Source: Deltaproteobacteria bacterium (lineage in GTDB: Bacteria > Desulfobacterota > Desulfomonilia > UBA1062). Taken from it: a stretch of 41,603 nt of DNA. Both the position numbers and the translations under genes were made by a program. Numbering within the stretch: the first letter of the stretch is position 1; every line of letters starts with the position of its first letter. Location: the NCBI GenBank assembly GCA_021372395.1, contig JAJFUP010000075.1:1-41603 (forward strand), given 5' to 3'. Below are positions 31,766 to 41,060 of this stretch, piece by piece. Under the pieces are notes generated by a model. The model saw only the letters and a program-made list of their open reading frames with translations, searched no databases and was not told where the DNA came from.

Positions 31766-33481
31766 CTAAGGGTTCATCTCGTAGGCTCCGTTCAGGGAGA
31801 AGACGTACGTATTCCAGACCCTCTGATACTGGGCATCGTCCGGCACCGCCTTGATGAGCATGATGTCCTTGCAGAAGGCCCGCTGTTCGTCTTTGGTGCT
31901 GTGGTTACCGTAGATCTGCAGGGCGAAGTGGGCGAAGTCGCGCACCATGAAATCGAAGATCTGGTTCAAGATGTCCGGATCAAGGTTGTCGAACTTGGCC
32001 TGTTCGAGGATGAGCTGGCCGTAGACCACGATGGAGAACATCTCGCCCAGCGGCAGCGAGAAGGTGGGGTCCATGTCCTGCACCTTGTCGGGGCCGGCCT
32101 TTTCCAGGAGTTCCTTGAAGATCTCTATCTGCTTGATGAAGGTCGCTACATTCGGCAGACCCTTGTTGGCCTCGAATACAGGCTTGTAGTCGTGGAACTG
32201 GACCTTGCCCAGGCCCTTGGTGGGGCCCTGGTTGAAGAGGAAGGAGTCGTCCTCGAGCGAGAAGTCAGGGGTCGCAGGGGCGTACTCGGCCGGGTTGAAG
32301 AAGTAGTTCTTCATGAATTTCCGGATGAGCTGCACGTTCACGTGCACCGTGCCCTCGAGCTTGGACGGTCCACGAACATCTGCTGCCGCCATGTGGAAGA
32401 TGGTGTCCTTCTCGAAGCCCTTGGCGGCAATCACATCCCAGAGCAGGTTGATCACGTCTTCGGACTGGAGGGTTACCTTCATCTTGCTCGTGGGGTTGTA
32501 GAGGAGGTAGCGGCGGTCATTCTCGCCGGCTCCCCGGAAGTAGTCGGTGGAACGGCGCTGATAGATCTTCATGCCGATAAGGCGCAGCCAGGCATCCATG
32601 AAGTTCTTTCGCACGTGCGGCATGTCGGTTACGCGCATGCCGTAAAGGATGCGGTTCGCCGCATGGGTGATGGCCTCGTAGAAGCAGTGCTCGGCAATAC
32701 CGATGGAGGCCGGTCCGATGTTGAATTTGCCGATGTTTACGGTGTTCAGGGCCGAATCCCAGGCATGAGGACCGCGGGAGAGGATGTCGTCTTCGGTGAT
32801 GGGGTAGTCGTGTAGCGCGAAGTTGGATACGTACTCCTGGTGGGAGATGACGTTTTTCTTCAGCTCGTAGGCCTTGTGGCGGTAGTTGGTGACGAAGAAG
32901 GTGTAGTCGTCCGTGCCGTCCTTGACCTTGCCCAGGGTAGACACCATCTCGGCCTCGTTGCCGTTGCCGATGTAGTACTTCTCGCCGTTGGCCAAAAATG
33001 TGCCGTCGCCCTTCGGGGCCAGCGCCGTCTCGACGGAGTAGATGTCGGCGCCGTGTGTCCGCTCGGAGAGACCGAAGGCGAAGATAGCGCCTTCCTTGAG
33101 GAGCTTGGCTGCCTGCTGCTTTGCCTTTTCATTCGGGCTCATCCAGATGGGTCCCAGGCCCAGAATGGTCACCTGGAAGCAGTACCAGTAGCCCAGCCCG
33201 TAGAATGCCAGCAGTTCGCTGTACTCGCTGTTGCGGGCCGTATCCCATCGGCAGTCCGGGTCTCCGCCGGCATACTGCTTGGGCGTGAGAAGCTTGGCAA
33301 AGATCTGCTCCTTGCCGATGAAATCGACGAACTCCCGGTACCAGACCTTCTTGTTGTAATCGTCGAGGAGTCTGGTCTTGCCCATGGTCTCGAAGAAGGT
33401 GATGGTCTTGTCCATGATGGCGCGTGATCCTTCGTCGGTCATGAGGCTCTTGTACTTTTTCGGATGCAGCAGAAAATCCAT
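31766..33481 (-). CDS. Long acyl-CoA dehydrogenase-family protein
   Basis: 571 residues, about 180 more than a standard acyl-CoA dehydrogenase. The middle beta-domain is recognisable: GAIFAFGLSERTHGADIYSV (equivalent to the LTEPxAGSD segment), FLANGEKYYIGNGNEAE and LSRGPHAWDSALNTVNIGKFNIG. FAD-dependent dehydrogenation of acyl-CoA to enoyl-CoA is the expected first step of beta-oxidation. The C-terminal ~170 residues (after KFMKNYFFNPAEY) resemble the extension of the long FadE-like or very-long-chain subgroups, with no family name that I can assign. The catalytic base could not be fixed by eye. GAAAGGAG precedes the ATG; terminator after the gene. Confidence 0.87.
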   Translation of the reverse strand: MDFLLHPKKYKSLMTDEGSRAIMDKTITFFETMGKTRLLDDYNKKVWYREFVDFIGKEQIFAKLLTPKQYAGGDPDCRWDTARNSEYSELLAFYGLGYWYCFQVTILGLGPIWMSPNEKAKQQAAKLLKEGAIFAFGLSERTHGADIYSVETALAPKGDGTFLANGEKYYIGNGNEAEMVSTLGKVKDGTDDYTFFVTNYRHKAYELKKNVISHQEYVSNFALHDYPITEDDILSRGPHAWDSALNTVNIGKFNIGPASIGIAEHCFYEAITHAANRILYGMRVTDMPHVRKNFMDAWLRLIGMKIYQRRSTDYFRGAGENDRRYLLYNPTSKMKVTLQSEDVINLLWDVIAAKGFEKDTIFHMAAADVRGPSKLEGTVHVNVQLIRKFMKNYFFNPAEYAPATPDFSLEDDSFLFNQGPTKGLGKVQFHDYKPVFEANKGLPNVATFIKQIEIFKELLEKAGPDKVQDMDPTFSLPLGEMFSIVVYGQLILEQAKFDNLDPDILNQIFDFMVRDFAHFALQIYGNHSTKDEQRAFCKDIMLIKAVPDDAQYQRVWNTYVFSLNGAYEMNP

Positions 33482-33738
33482 CTCTCTCTCCTTTCGTGCG
33501 GGGTCATGATATCTTCGATAAAAGAATTTCTATAGTATACATACATTGTTCTCGAATATCCACGGTTTTGTGTGCTGCCGCTGTCCGAAAAGCGGCGCAG
33601 ATGAACCGGGATGGATTCTCACGTACCATCCGGTTGCCGTCCTGGCCTTAACCCCACTATGACCTTGATGTATTCGGGAAAAAAAGGTACTTTTCAAAGG
33701 TGCGGCTGGTGCGGTTTTTTCCATGACAGGGGGTGCGG

Positions 33739-34923
33739 ATGAAGGTCCTTATCATAGATCCCGTGGGTGGGATCAGCGGCGACATGCTCCTGGGAAGTCT
33801 GGTTCATCTCGGGTGTCCCGTGGGGTACCTGGAGGGTGTCTTTGCGTTGCTTGGTATCGGCCCGTTCCAGGTGCATGCGGAAGCTGATTCCATTAGCGGC
33901 ATCTCCTGCGTGAAGATGAAGTTCGACGTGCCCGATTCCCATGAAACGAGAACATACGCATCCATCCGTGACGAGATCCTCCCACGGCTCCCGGAGACGA
34001 TCAGGCTGAAGGCCCATGAGATCTTTCAGGCCCTCGCAGAGGCCGAAGCCTCTGTTCACGGAGGCCCCAGCGACGAGGTGCACTTCCACGAGGTCGGGGC
34101 CATGGATTCCATCCTCGATGTGGCGGGCATCTCCGCAGCGCTCGATTGGCTCCGTATAGAAAGGATCTATGCCAGGCCCGTGCCGCTGGGCTGCGGGCAG
34201 GTCGATTCCCTGCACGGCAGGATCCCTGTTCCTGCACCGGCAACCGTGAAGCTGCTCACCGGCCTCAAGGTGAGGTTCACCCCCATGGAGGCCGAGCTCA
34301 CCACGCCCACGGGAGCGGCGGTGCTCAAGGCCCTTGCCCAGGGTGCAGACCCGCCGGGAGATCTCGTCATGCAGGGGGTGGGTTACGGCTGCGGCACCAA
34401 GCGGTTCGAGAACTGGCCGAACCTCTGCAGGTCCATCCTGTGCGAAGCTGTCCAGGGAAGGGAAGACCGGCACGGCTACCTGGTGGAGGCGGACATCGAC
34501 GACATGACGGCAGAAGACGTGGAGGCTGCCCTGGGGAGGATCACGGACGCAGGGGCTCTGGATGTGAGTGTAACCCCGAGGATCATGAAGAGGGGAAGAC
34601 CCGGTGTCGGGATCAAGGCGATCTGCGACCAGGCGACCCTGCCCGAGGTCATGAAGGCGATCTTCCTGCACACCACCACCATAGGGGTGAGATACCATGC
34701 CATCGAGCGCGCGGTGCTGGCCAGGAGGCAGTACACCATTGCCACGCGATATGGAGAGGTGGGGATCAAGGAGGTAACCACCCCCGACGGCAGGGTGCGC
34801 TCCAAGCCCGAGTACCGGGACCTGTACGGGATTTCGTGCGCCTCGGGCATCCCCCTGTCGGACCTCAGGGCGGAGGTGGAGAGGGTCATGGCCGGGGGGA
34901 ACCGCAGAGGACGGGACGAGTGA
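33739..34923 (+). CDS. larC: Nickel-pincer cofactor nickel insertase LarC
   Basis: 394 residues. The start KVLIIDPVGGISGDMLLGSL and the internal VHFHEVGAMDSILDVAGISAA-type segment (HFHEVGAMDSILD) are diagnostic; PTGAAVLKALA and GYGCGTKRFENWPN follow. LarC is a CTP-dependent enzyme that inserts nickel into the dithio-carboxylated nucleotide made by LarB and LarE. It is a single continuous frame, whereas in Lactobacillus the two halves are joined by frameshifting. ATG at 33739 with AGGGGG upstream is preferred over a GTG two codons earlier. First gene of a plus-strand operon. Confidence 0.94.
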   Translation: MKVLIIDPVGGISGDMLLGSLVHLGCPVGYLEGVFALLGIGPFQVHAEADSISGISCVKMKFDVPDSHETRTYASIRDEILPRLPETIRLKAHEIFQALAEAEASVHGGPSDEVHFHEVGAMDSILDVAGISAALDWLRIERIYARPVPLGCGQVDSLHGRIPVPAPATVKLLTGLKVRFTPMEAELTTPTGAAVLKALAQGADPPGDLVMQGVGYGCGTKRFENWPNLCRSILCEAVQGREDRHGYLVEADIDDMTAEDVEAALGRITDAGALDVSVTPRIMKRGRPGVGIKAICDQATLPEVMKAIFLHTTTIGVRYHAIERAVLARRQYTIATRYGEVGIKEVTTPDGRVRSKPEYRDLYGISCASGIPLSDLRAEVERVMAGGNRRGRDE

Positions 34924-34972
34924 CGGATGGACCGTCACGGAGAATGATTCCCCAAAAGACAAGGAGTCGTGG

Positions 34973-35746
34973 ATGAAGAACCTGCTCGAGGCGTACAGGC
35001 GCGGAGAGCTCTCTGCCGAAGAGGTGGGAGAGCGGATGATGCGCATGCTCTACGATGAGGGGGAAGAGTTCCTCCTCGATCTCCACCGGGGAAAGCGCAT
35101 CGGTTTTCCCGAGGTCGTTTTTGCCGAGGGCAAGAGTGAAGAGCAGCTCCTCGCCATTACCGGATCCCTGTTCGCAAAGAACGGCCACGTGTTCATCTCC
35201 ACCATCGACGAGACAAAGGAACGCCTGGTCAGGGATGCCTTCCCCGGAGCCGAGATCAGGAAGGCGGGCAGAATCATGGCCCTCAAGAAGCAGGACCTCC
35301 GGGACGAAGGGCTCGGCTGCGTGGGAATCATCACTGCAGGCACCGCGGACGCCCCGTACGCGCAGGAGTGTGCGCTGATTCTCGAGGAGATCGGGGCCGA
35401 GGTCATCATGGCCATCGATCTCGGCGCCTCCGGGATGCACAGGCCGCTGCTCGGCCTCAAGAAGGCCCGTGGAGCCGACCTCCTCATCGTCTTTGCCGGC
35501 ATGGACGGCGTGCTCCCCACCCTCATGGGATCTCTCACAGATCAGCCCATCATAGCGGTCCCCACCCCGGTGGGATACGGGTTCGGAGGAGGAGGCATGG
35601 CAGCCCTTTCCACCATGCTCCAGTGCTGCGTGCCCGGGGTGCTCGTCGTGAACATCGGCAACACCGTGGGAGCGGCAGGTGCGGCCATACGGATCCTGAA
35701 GGCCATGAAGAGGGGAAAGGGTGAACGGGCGCAACACACTCTATGA
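34973..35746 (+). CDS. larB: Pyridinium-3,5-biscarboxylate mononucleotide synthase LarB
   Basis: 257 residues. The C-terminal half is a PurE-like domain: CVGIITAGTADAPYAQECA, IDLGASGMHRPL, VVFAGMDGVLPTLMGSL-like (FAGMDGVLPTLMGSL) and AVPTPVGYGFGGGG. LarB carboxylates and hydrolyses nicotinic acid adenine dinucleotide as the first step of nickel-pincer nucleotide synthesis. ATG at 34973 lies 49 bases after larC, and its end overlaps larE by 26 bases. Confidence 0.94.
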   Translation: MKNLLEAYRRGELSAEEVGERMMRMLYDEGEEFLLDLHRGKRIGFPEVVFAEGKSEEQLLAITGSLFAKNGHVFISTIDETKERLVRDAFPGAEIRKAGRIMALKKQDLRDEGLGCVGIITAGTADAPYAQECALILEEIGAEVIMAIDLGASGMHRPLLGLKKARGADLLIVFAGMDGVLPTLMGSLTDQPIIAVPTPVGYGFGGGGMAALSTMLQCCVPGVLVVNIGNTVGAAGAAIRILKAMKRGKGERAQHTL

Positions 35747-36527
35747 GGCCATATCGGCGAAGGGCAGCCTCCTGGTGCTCTTCTCGGGCGGACTCGACAG
35801 CACCGTGCTCGCGAAGATCGCCCTGGATGTCCTCGGAGGGGCTGCTTGCGCGCTCACCATCTCCTCGCCCATCATCCCCCGGGCCGACCTCGAAGAGGCC
35901 AGGGAGACGGCAGGGCTCATCGGCATCAGGCATGTGGTCCTGGAGCTGAACGAGCTCGAAGCAGACCCCGGATTTTCCGCGAACCCGCCCGACCGCTGCT
36001 ACCGGTGCCGGAAGCTCAGAAACGCCATTGTCCTCCCGTGGGCACACGGCCACGGGTTCGCCACGGTGGCGGACGGCCTGAACAGCTCCGAGCTCAAGGA
36101 TTACCGACCGGGGATCAAGGCCTCCTCCGAAGACGGGATCTGGCAGCCCTTCATCGAACTCGGCATCACCAAGGAAGAGCTCCGCACCATGGCGAAAGAC
36201 CTCGGTCTGCCGCAGTGGGACAGACCCGGCACGGTATGCCTGTGCTCCCGCTTCCCCTGCGGCTTTCCCCTCAGGGAAGAGCTGCTGAGGCGCGTGGAGG
36301 CGGCCGAGGAGTATGTGAGGGGACTCGGGTTCCTGGAGGTCAGGGTCAGGTATTTCCCCTATGACGTGGCCCTCGTGGAGGTGGATGACCCGGACAAGGC
36401 CGTCTACCACCGGAACCCCATCGTCGGGAGGCTTCGGGACCTGGGTTTTTCCTTTGTCAGCCTCGACCTCGAAGGGTTCGCGAGCGGGAAGATGAACCGG
36501 GTGATACCCGGGGCACAGAGATCATGA
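35721..36527 (+). CDS. larE: Sulfur transferase LarE, three-cysteine (4Fe-4S) type
   Basis: 268 residues. PP-loop ATP pyrophosphatase motif SGGLDST at residues 22-28, CYRCRK at ~93-98, and TVCLCSRFPCG with Cys 173, 175 and 180. LarE adds sulfur to both carboxylates of the cofactor precursor. In Lactobacillus a single Cys is sacrificed; proteins with three Cys here (as in Thermotoga) bind a 4Fe-4S cluster and can act repeatedly. This copy belongs to the latter type by motif. The start is GTG at 35721, within the end of larB, with AGGGGAAAGG just upstream. Confidence 0.93.
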   Translation: MNGRNTLYEAISAKGSLLVLFSGGLDSTVLAKIALDVLGGAACALTISSPIIPRADLEEARETAGLIGIRHVVLELNELEADPGFSANPPDRCYRCRKLRNAIVLPWAHGHGFATVADGLNSSELKDYRPGIKASSEDGIWQPFIELGITKEELRTMAKDLGLPQWDRPGTVCLCSRFPCGFPLREELLRRVEAAEEYVRGLGFLEVRVRYFPYDVALVEVDDPDKAVYHRNPIVGRLRDLGFSFVSLDLEGFASGKMNRVIPGAQRS

Positions 36528-36671
36528 GGTGTGATGCCGTGTCTCCCCTTCCCGGGGGATTGGGCAGGGAAGGGAGAGGCCGGGTGGAAGAGGAAACAGC
36601 GTGCTTTTGACCCGGACAGGGTTAGGGTGTCTGAAGGCATGTCCGGGCGTGAAGGGGGAGACATCTCGCGG

Positions 36672-37502
36672 ATGAAGCCCATTACCGCCATGACAGGACA
36701 AGAGATCGACAGGATAAAGGGTGTGCTCTTCGATATCGACGACACCTTTACGCTTGCCGGCCGGCTCATCCCCGAGGCCTTTTCCTCCCTGTGGAAGCTC
36801 CATGACAGGGGCCTCATCCTCGTGCCCATAACCGGCCGGCCTGCCGGATGGTGCGACCATATCGCCCGCATGTGGCCCGTGGACGCCGTGGTGGGTGAGA
36901 ACGGGGCCTTCTACTATTGCTACTGCACCCGGGAACGCAGGCTTTTGCGGAGATATGTCTCCGAGCCCGAGGCTGCGCGGGAAAAGAGGGCTTGCCTGGA
37001 GGAGATCAGGCAAGAGGTCCTCAAGCGGGTACCGGGGGCCGGTGTCGCTGCTGACCAGCATTTCAGGCTCTTTGACCTGGCCATCGATTTCTCCGAGGAT
37101 GTACCGGCCCTTTGCCCGGCTGATATCCGGGAGATCTGTGAGGTGTTCAAAAAGCACGGCGCCACCTGCAAGGTGAGCTCCATCCACGTGAATGGCTGGT
37201 TCGGAGGCTACGACAAGCTCTCCACCACGAAGCTGTTTCTCAGGGAGAGGCTCGACCTCGAGTGGGAGGATGCACGGCAGTCGTTCCTCTTCATCGGTGA
37301 CTCCCCCAATGACGAGCCCATGTTCGAGGCGTTTCCCCTCTCCGTCGGGGTGGCCAACCTGAGCAGGTTCGCCCCCACGATGAAATCTGTGCCGATGTTC
37401 ATCACTGCCGGCCAGGGGGGGCTCGGCTTTGCCGAGATGGCGCACCTCATAGCAGACGATGGTGCCCGCAAGACGAATCACCGCGAGGGGAGGCATCCAT
37501 GA
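36672..37502 (+). CDS. HAD-superfamily (IIB) phosphatase
   Basis: About 276 residues. HAD motif I GVLFDIDDTFT, motif II PITGRPAGW, and motif IV FIGDSPNDEPMF are all present, with the type-IIB cap between (GENGAFYYCYCTRERRLLRR onward). Sugar-phosphate phosphatases such as trehalose- and mannosyl-phosphoglycerate phosphatase have this plan; the substrate here is unknown. The frame is open from a GTG at 36531, but the 47 extra residues look unlike the family, so ATG at 36672 (AGGGGGAG upstream) is chosen with moderate certainty. It overlaps the DUF362 gene by 4 bases (ATGA). Confidence 0.87.
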   Translation: MKPITAMTGQEIDRIKGVLFDIDDTFTLAGRLIPEAFSSLWKLHDRGLILVPITGRPAGWCDHIARMWPVDAVVGENGAFYYCYCTRERRLLRRYVSEPEAAREKRACLEEIRQEVLKRVPGAGVAADQHFRLFDLAIDFSEDVPALCPADIREICEVFKKHGATCKVSSIHVNGWFGGYDKLSTTKLFLRERLDLEWEDARQSFLFIGDSPNDEPMFEAFPLSVGVANLSRFAPTMKSVPMFITAGQGGLGFAEMAHLIADDGARKTNHREGRHP

Positions 37503-38875
37503 GTGAAAAGGCCAGGGTTGCAATCGTCAGGGGGGAATTCCCCCTGAGCACCGCTCAGATAGAAGGGATGGTCGAAAGATCCCTTGACCTCATCGGGGGT
37601 CTCGCCGGGAGGATCGCTCGAGGCGACCACGTGGTGATCAAGCCGAACCTCTTTGCCCCGTACCCCCCGCCCGTCTCCGTGGACCGGCGGGTCATCGCCG
37701 CAACGGTGAGGCTTGCGCGCGAGGCTGGAGCCGCCAAAGTCACGGTCATCGAGGGGGTGAGCGTGGGCACGCTCATGAAGCGCGTGAACCCCGAGCGGTC
37801 CGTCTGCGGCGCCAGCCGGGGATACGGATCCGCCGAGGTGATGAAGATGCTCGGCGTCAAGAAGGCCGTGGAGGATGCAGGCGGCGAGGTGCTCGGGGTG
37901 GAGGATGCCGAGAAGGTTTTGGTGGACATCGAGGGAGGCATGGCCCTGCACCGGGTCTTCTACCCGAAGGTCGTGCTCGAGGCGGACTGTTTCATCAACA
38001 TCCCTGCCATGAAGACCCACACCATGACCATGGTGACCCTCGGGCTCAAGAACCTCCAGGGGCTCCTGGACGAGAAGGGCAGGTATTTCGCGCACCGGGA
38101 CGACCTGGACCAGCACATGGTTGACATCGGCAAGATCAGGCTGCCGGACCTGACGATCCTCGATGGCCTCATCGCCATGGAGGGCATGGGAGCAGGCGAA
38201 GGCGGCAGCCCCGTGGAGATGGGCCTCATCCTGGCAAGCAGCGACCCCGTGGCGCTGGACTGCGTCGCCTCCCAGTGCATGGGCATCGAGAACCCGCTCG
38301 TCGTGGGGACCACCCGCATTGCCAACCACGACGGACTCGGGTGCGGGAACCCGTTCCTCATCGAAGTAGCGGGCACCGGCATCCAGCAGGCCAGGAAGAA
38401 GCTCACGCTCCCCATCAACTACACGCAGCCCCTGGAGAGCATCGTGAGCGGCGTGTACCCGAACATCGATCTCTACATCGGGGGCGCCTGTCAGACGTGC
38501 TGGCTCATGGCCGCCATGGTTGAGGCCTCCCTTTCAAAGGTGCCGGAGAGATTTTCCCTGATCGTGGGCATTGATCCGAAGGTGCCGCCGAAGCTCAGGA
38601 CCGATCTCGAGCACACCTTTTTTCTCGGAGAGTGCGCCCTGGCTGCCACCGGTGAATTGCGCGAGATCCGAAACGAGATGCAGCTCAAGGGCATAGATCA
38701 TTTTCTCGGGGGCTGTCCCCCGTACGAGCAGGCCCTGGTGAAGCTGGAAGACGTCCTCATCGCCAGGGGAAGCCTCAAGGAGGAGGATCTGATCCACAAG
38801 GCCGTCGAGCACCGGGAACGGTTTTTCGACTACTACCGGTCCCACGACAGCACGTGGGAGCCGGAGATTTCCTGA
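37499..38875 (+). CDS. DUF362-family protein linked to the lar operon
   Basis: 458 residues. The DUF362 signature is clear: VVIKPNLFAP near the N-terminus, FINIPAMKTHTMTMVTLGLKN-type segment in the middle (PAMKTHTMTMVTLGLKNLQG), LTILDGLIAMEGMGAG, and SSDPVALDCVASQCMG. The last 130 residues contain conserved-looking Cys (IGGACQTCWLMAA and FLGGCPPYEQA) but no CxxCxxC ferredoxin motif. DUF362 members have no settled enzymatic role. Being co-translated with a lar operon that lacks larA, it could be a partner or user of the nickel cofactor; this is inference. Confidence 0.87.
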   Translation: MSEKARVAIVRGEFPLSTAQIEGMVERSLDLIGGLAGRIARGDHVVIKPNLFAPYPPPVSVDRRVIAATVRLAREAGAAKVTVIEGVSVGTLMKRVNPERSVCGASRGYGSAEVMKMLGVKKAVEDAGGEVLGVEDAEKVLVDIEGGMALHRVFYPKVVLEADCFINIPAMKTHTMTMVTLGLKNLQGLLDEKGRYFAHRDDLDQHMVDIGKIRLPDLTILDGLIAMEGMGAGEGGSPVEMGLILASSDPVALDCVASQCMGIENPLVVGTTRIANHDGLGCGNPFLIEVAGTGIQQARKKLTLPINYTQPLESIVSGVYPNIDLYIGGACQTCWLMAAMVEASLSKVPERFSLIVGIDPKVPPKLRTDLEHTFFLGECALAATGELREIRNEMQLKGIDHFLGGCPPYEQALVKLEDVLIARGSLKEEDLIHKAVEHRERFFDYYRSHDSTWEPEIS

Positions 38876-38914
38876 TGATGAAGAACCAGGAACGATCTGC
38901 CAAGGGAGGGGGTA

Positions 38915-40474
38915 ATGGCTGATAAAAATTATGTCATCGCGTTGGATTCGGGTACGCAGAGTGTCAGGGCGGTCCTTTTCGACAGGAAGGGCAGCGTGGT
39001 TGCCATGGCGCAGGCACCCCAGGAGCCATACTTCTCCTTGCAGCCGGGGTGGGCTGAACAGAGGCCCGAGGACTACTGGGCAAAGCTCTGCCAGGTGACG
39101 AACGCCCTGATGAAACAGATCACTATCGATCCCGGGGAGATCGCGGGCGTCGGGATCACGACCCAGCGCGGCACCTTTGTCCCGGTGGACAGGCAGGGCA
39201 ATGCCCTGCGACCTGCCATCATATGGCTCGACGAACGCACGGTCCCGGACCCGCCGCCGCTTTCCATGGCCGCCAAGGTGCTGTTCGGTGTCGCAGGGCT
39301 GTCCGAAGCCATCAACTACGTGAGGAGGCACTCGAAGTTCCTCTGGATAAAGCGAAACGAGCCCGACATCTACCGGAAGGCGTACAAGTTCATGCAGGTG
39401 TCCGGCTGGTTCGTGAACCGGCTCACGGGTGAGTTCAAGGACTCCGTGGGCATGGTTACCGGCATCTGGCCGCTCGATTTCAAGAAGCTCGCCTGGCACG
39501 GCCTGAAGGTTGCCTATGAGGCCTTCGGTCTCGAGCCGGAACACATGGTGGACATCTTCACCCCGGATACCGTGCTGGGACACATCTCCTCCCAGGCCAG
39601 CGCCGAGACCGGCCTGCCCGTGGGCCTGCCCGTAGTGGTGGGAGCGGGGGACAAGCAGTCCGAGCTGCTCGGCGCGGGTGCCATCGACCAGAGCATCGGG
39701 GTGATCAGCTACGGCACCGCCACCTGCATGGAGATCATCACCCGGAAGTACATCGCAGACAAGAACTTGCGGTTCTTCACCTGGCCGGCTGCCCTGCCGG
39801 GAGCGTGGGACATCGAGCTGTTCATCCACCGGGGTTTCTGGATGGTGACCTGGTTTAAGCAGGAATTCGGCTACCGGGAAGCCCTGGAGGCCGAGAAGCG
39901 CGGCATCGCACCCGAGGTGGTCTTCGACGAGAAGGTCAAGGACATTCCTCCCGGCTCCATGGGCCTGATGGTCCAGCCCTACTGGTCGCCCATGGTCTCT
40001 GCCAAGTATGCCAAGGGCTCCATCATCGGGTTCGGCGACGTGCATACCAGGGCCCACATCTACCGGGCCATCCTCGAGGGCCTCGGGTATGAGCTTCGCA
40101 GGCTCTACGAGGTCTTCCACGGCAAGACCGGGGTTACCCTTCAGGAGATCCGGGTCGGGGGCGGAGGGTCTCGGAGCGACGTGGCCGTGCAGATCGCCGC
40201 CGACATCTTCAATCTCCCCGCCTCACGGATGGCTACCTCCGAGATTTGCGCCCTGGGCGCTGCCATCGATGCAGCGGTGGGCACCGGCATGTTTGCCTCG
40301 TTCGACGAGGCGGTGGCCTCCATGGTGAAGAAAGGCCGGGTCTTCGAGCCCGATGCCGAAAATCACCGGGTGTACGAGGACCTCTACCAGGGGGTGTACC
40401 TGAAGACGTATGGCGCGCTGGAGCCCCTCTACAGGAAGATCGCTTCCATCACCGGCTACCCCCCGGAAGAATAG
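38915..40474 (+). CDS. FGGY-family carbohydrate kinase
   Basis: 519 residues, standard length. The first phosphate-binding loop is IALDSGTQSVRAVLFD; WAEQRPEDYW and GVGITTQRGTFVPVD follow. The catalytic Asp is in VGAGDKQSELLGAGAI, and the C-terminal nucleotide site is IRVGGGGSRSDVAVQIAADI. The family phosphorylates sugars and polyols such as xylulose, glycerol or gluconate; the protein is not close enough by eye to name the sugar. GGGAGGGGG precedes the ATG. Following larCBE and a phosphatase suggests a pathway for a sugar or hydroxy-acid. Confidence 0.92.
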   Translation: MADKNYVIALDSGTQSVRAVLFDRKGSVVAMAQAPQEPYFSLQPGWAEQRPEDYWAKLCQVTNALMKQITIDPGEIAGVGITTQRGTFVPVDRQGNALRPAIIWLDERTVPDPPPLSMAAKVLFGVAGLSEAINYVRRHSKFLWIKRNEPDIYRKAYKFMQVSGWFVNRLTGEFKDSVGMVTGIWPLDFKKLAWHGLKVAYEAFGLEPEHMVDIFTPDTVLGHISSQASAETGLPVGLPVVVGAGDKQSELLGAGAIDQSIGVISYGTATCMEIITRKYIADKNLRFFTWPAALPGAWDIELFIHRGFWMVTWFKQEFGYREALEAEKRGIAPEVVFDEKVKDIPPGSMGLMVQPYWSPMVSAKYAKGSIIGFGDVHTRAHIYRAILEGLGYELRRLYEVFHGKTGVTLQEIRVGGGGSRSDVAVQIAADIFNLPASRMATSEICALGAAIDAAVGTGMFASFDEAVASMVKKGRVFEPDAENHRVYEDLYQGVYLKTYGALEPLYRKIASITGYPPEE

Positions 40475-40594
40475 GTCGTCAGGGAAAGTAAATAGATGCA
40501 AGCAAAGAAATACGTGGGGGTTGGCGGGTGCCGAGCAGGGCCTGCCCAGGGAGATCGCTTACCTTCGGCGCAAGAATGGTGTATAAAAGCGGCC

Positions 40595-41017
40595 ATGACG
40601 AAGACAGAAAAAGCTCGTGCTCTTTTCTCCGAGGGGTACTCCTGTGCCCAGTCAGTGCTCATGGCATTTTCAGCGCCCCTGGGCCTCGATGAGGCCCAGG
40701 CTGCAAAAGTTTCCTGCGCCTTCGGCGGAGGGATCTCGCACATGGGGCTCACCTGCGGGGCTGTGACCGGAGCGCTCATGGTCATCGGACTCAGGCATGG
40801 CGGGGGCCCGGAAACCAAGGCCCCGACGTACGTCGTCGCGAACGACTTCATCTCCCGGTTCTCCGCCGTCCACGGCTCCATCAACTGCACCGAGCTCACC
40901 GGCTACGATCTGAGCGACCCTGATCAGCTGGCCGAGGCAAGGGCCAGGGGCGTCTTTACCGCGCGATGCAGAAGGTACGTCGAGACTGCCGTAACGATCC
41001 TCGAAGAGCTCGGGTAG
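40595..41017 (+). CDS. C_GCAxxG_C_C family redox protein
   Basis: 140 residues. The motif pattern is visible: ARALFSEGYSCAQSVLMAF, CAFGGGISHMGLTCGAVTGAL and INCTELTGYDL, with a final Cys (ARCRRYVETAV). The family is named for these conserved Cys and Gly; some members are thought to bind iron-sulfur clusters or act in redox, function unproved. No clear ribosome site precedes ATG 40595; a longer frame from 40496 is possible but starts with unrelated residues. Last gene of the plus-strand run, 120 bases after the kinase. Confidence 0.85.
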   Translation: MTKTEKARALFSEGYSCAQSVLMAFSAPLGLDEAQAAKVSCAFGGGISHMGLTCGAVTGALMVIGLRHGGGPETKAPTYVVANDFISRFSAVHGSINCTELTGYDLSDPDQLAEARARGVFTARCRRYVETAVTILEELG

Positions 41018-41060
41018 GACCCCCGGCCCCCTTTTCCCCCGGAGATCCCCACGAAGGCCC

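Noticed and set aside
33694-35046. Long minus-strand open frame (450 codons)
   Set aside because: Antisense to larC; the larC translation has diagnostic motifs throughout.
38534-40120. Long minus-strand open frame (528 codons)
   Set aside because: Antisense to the DUF362 and FGGY genes; a product of high GC and lacking family motifs.
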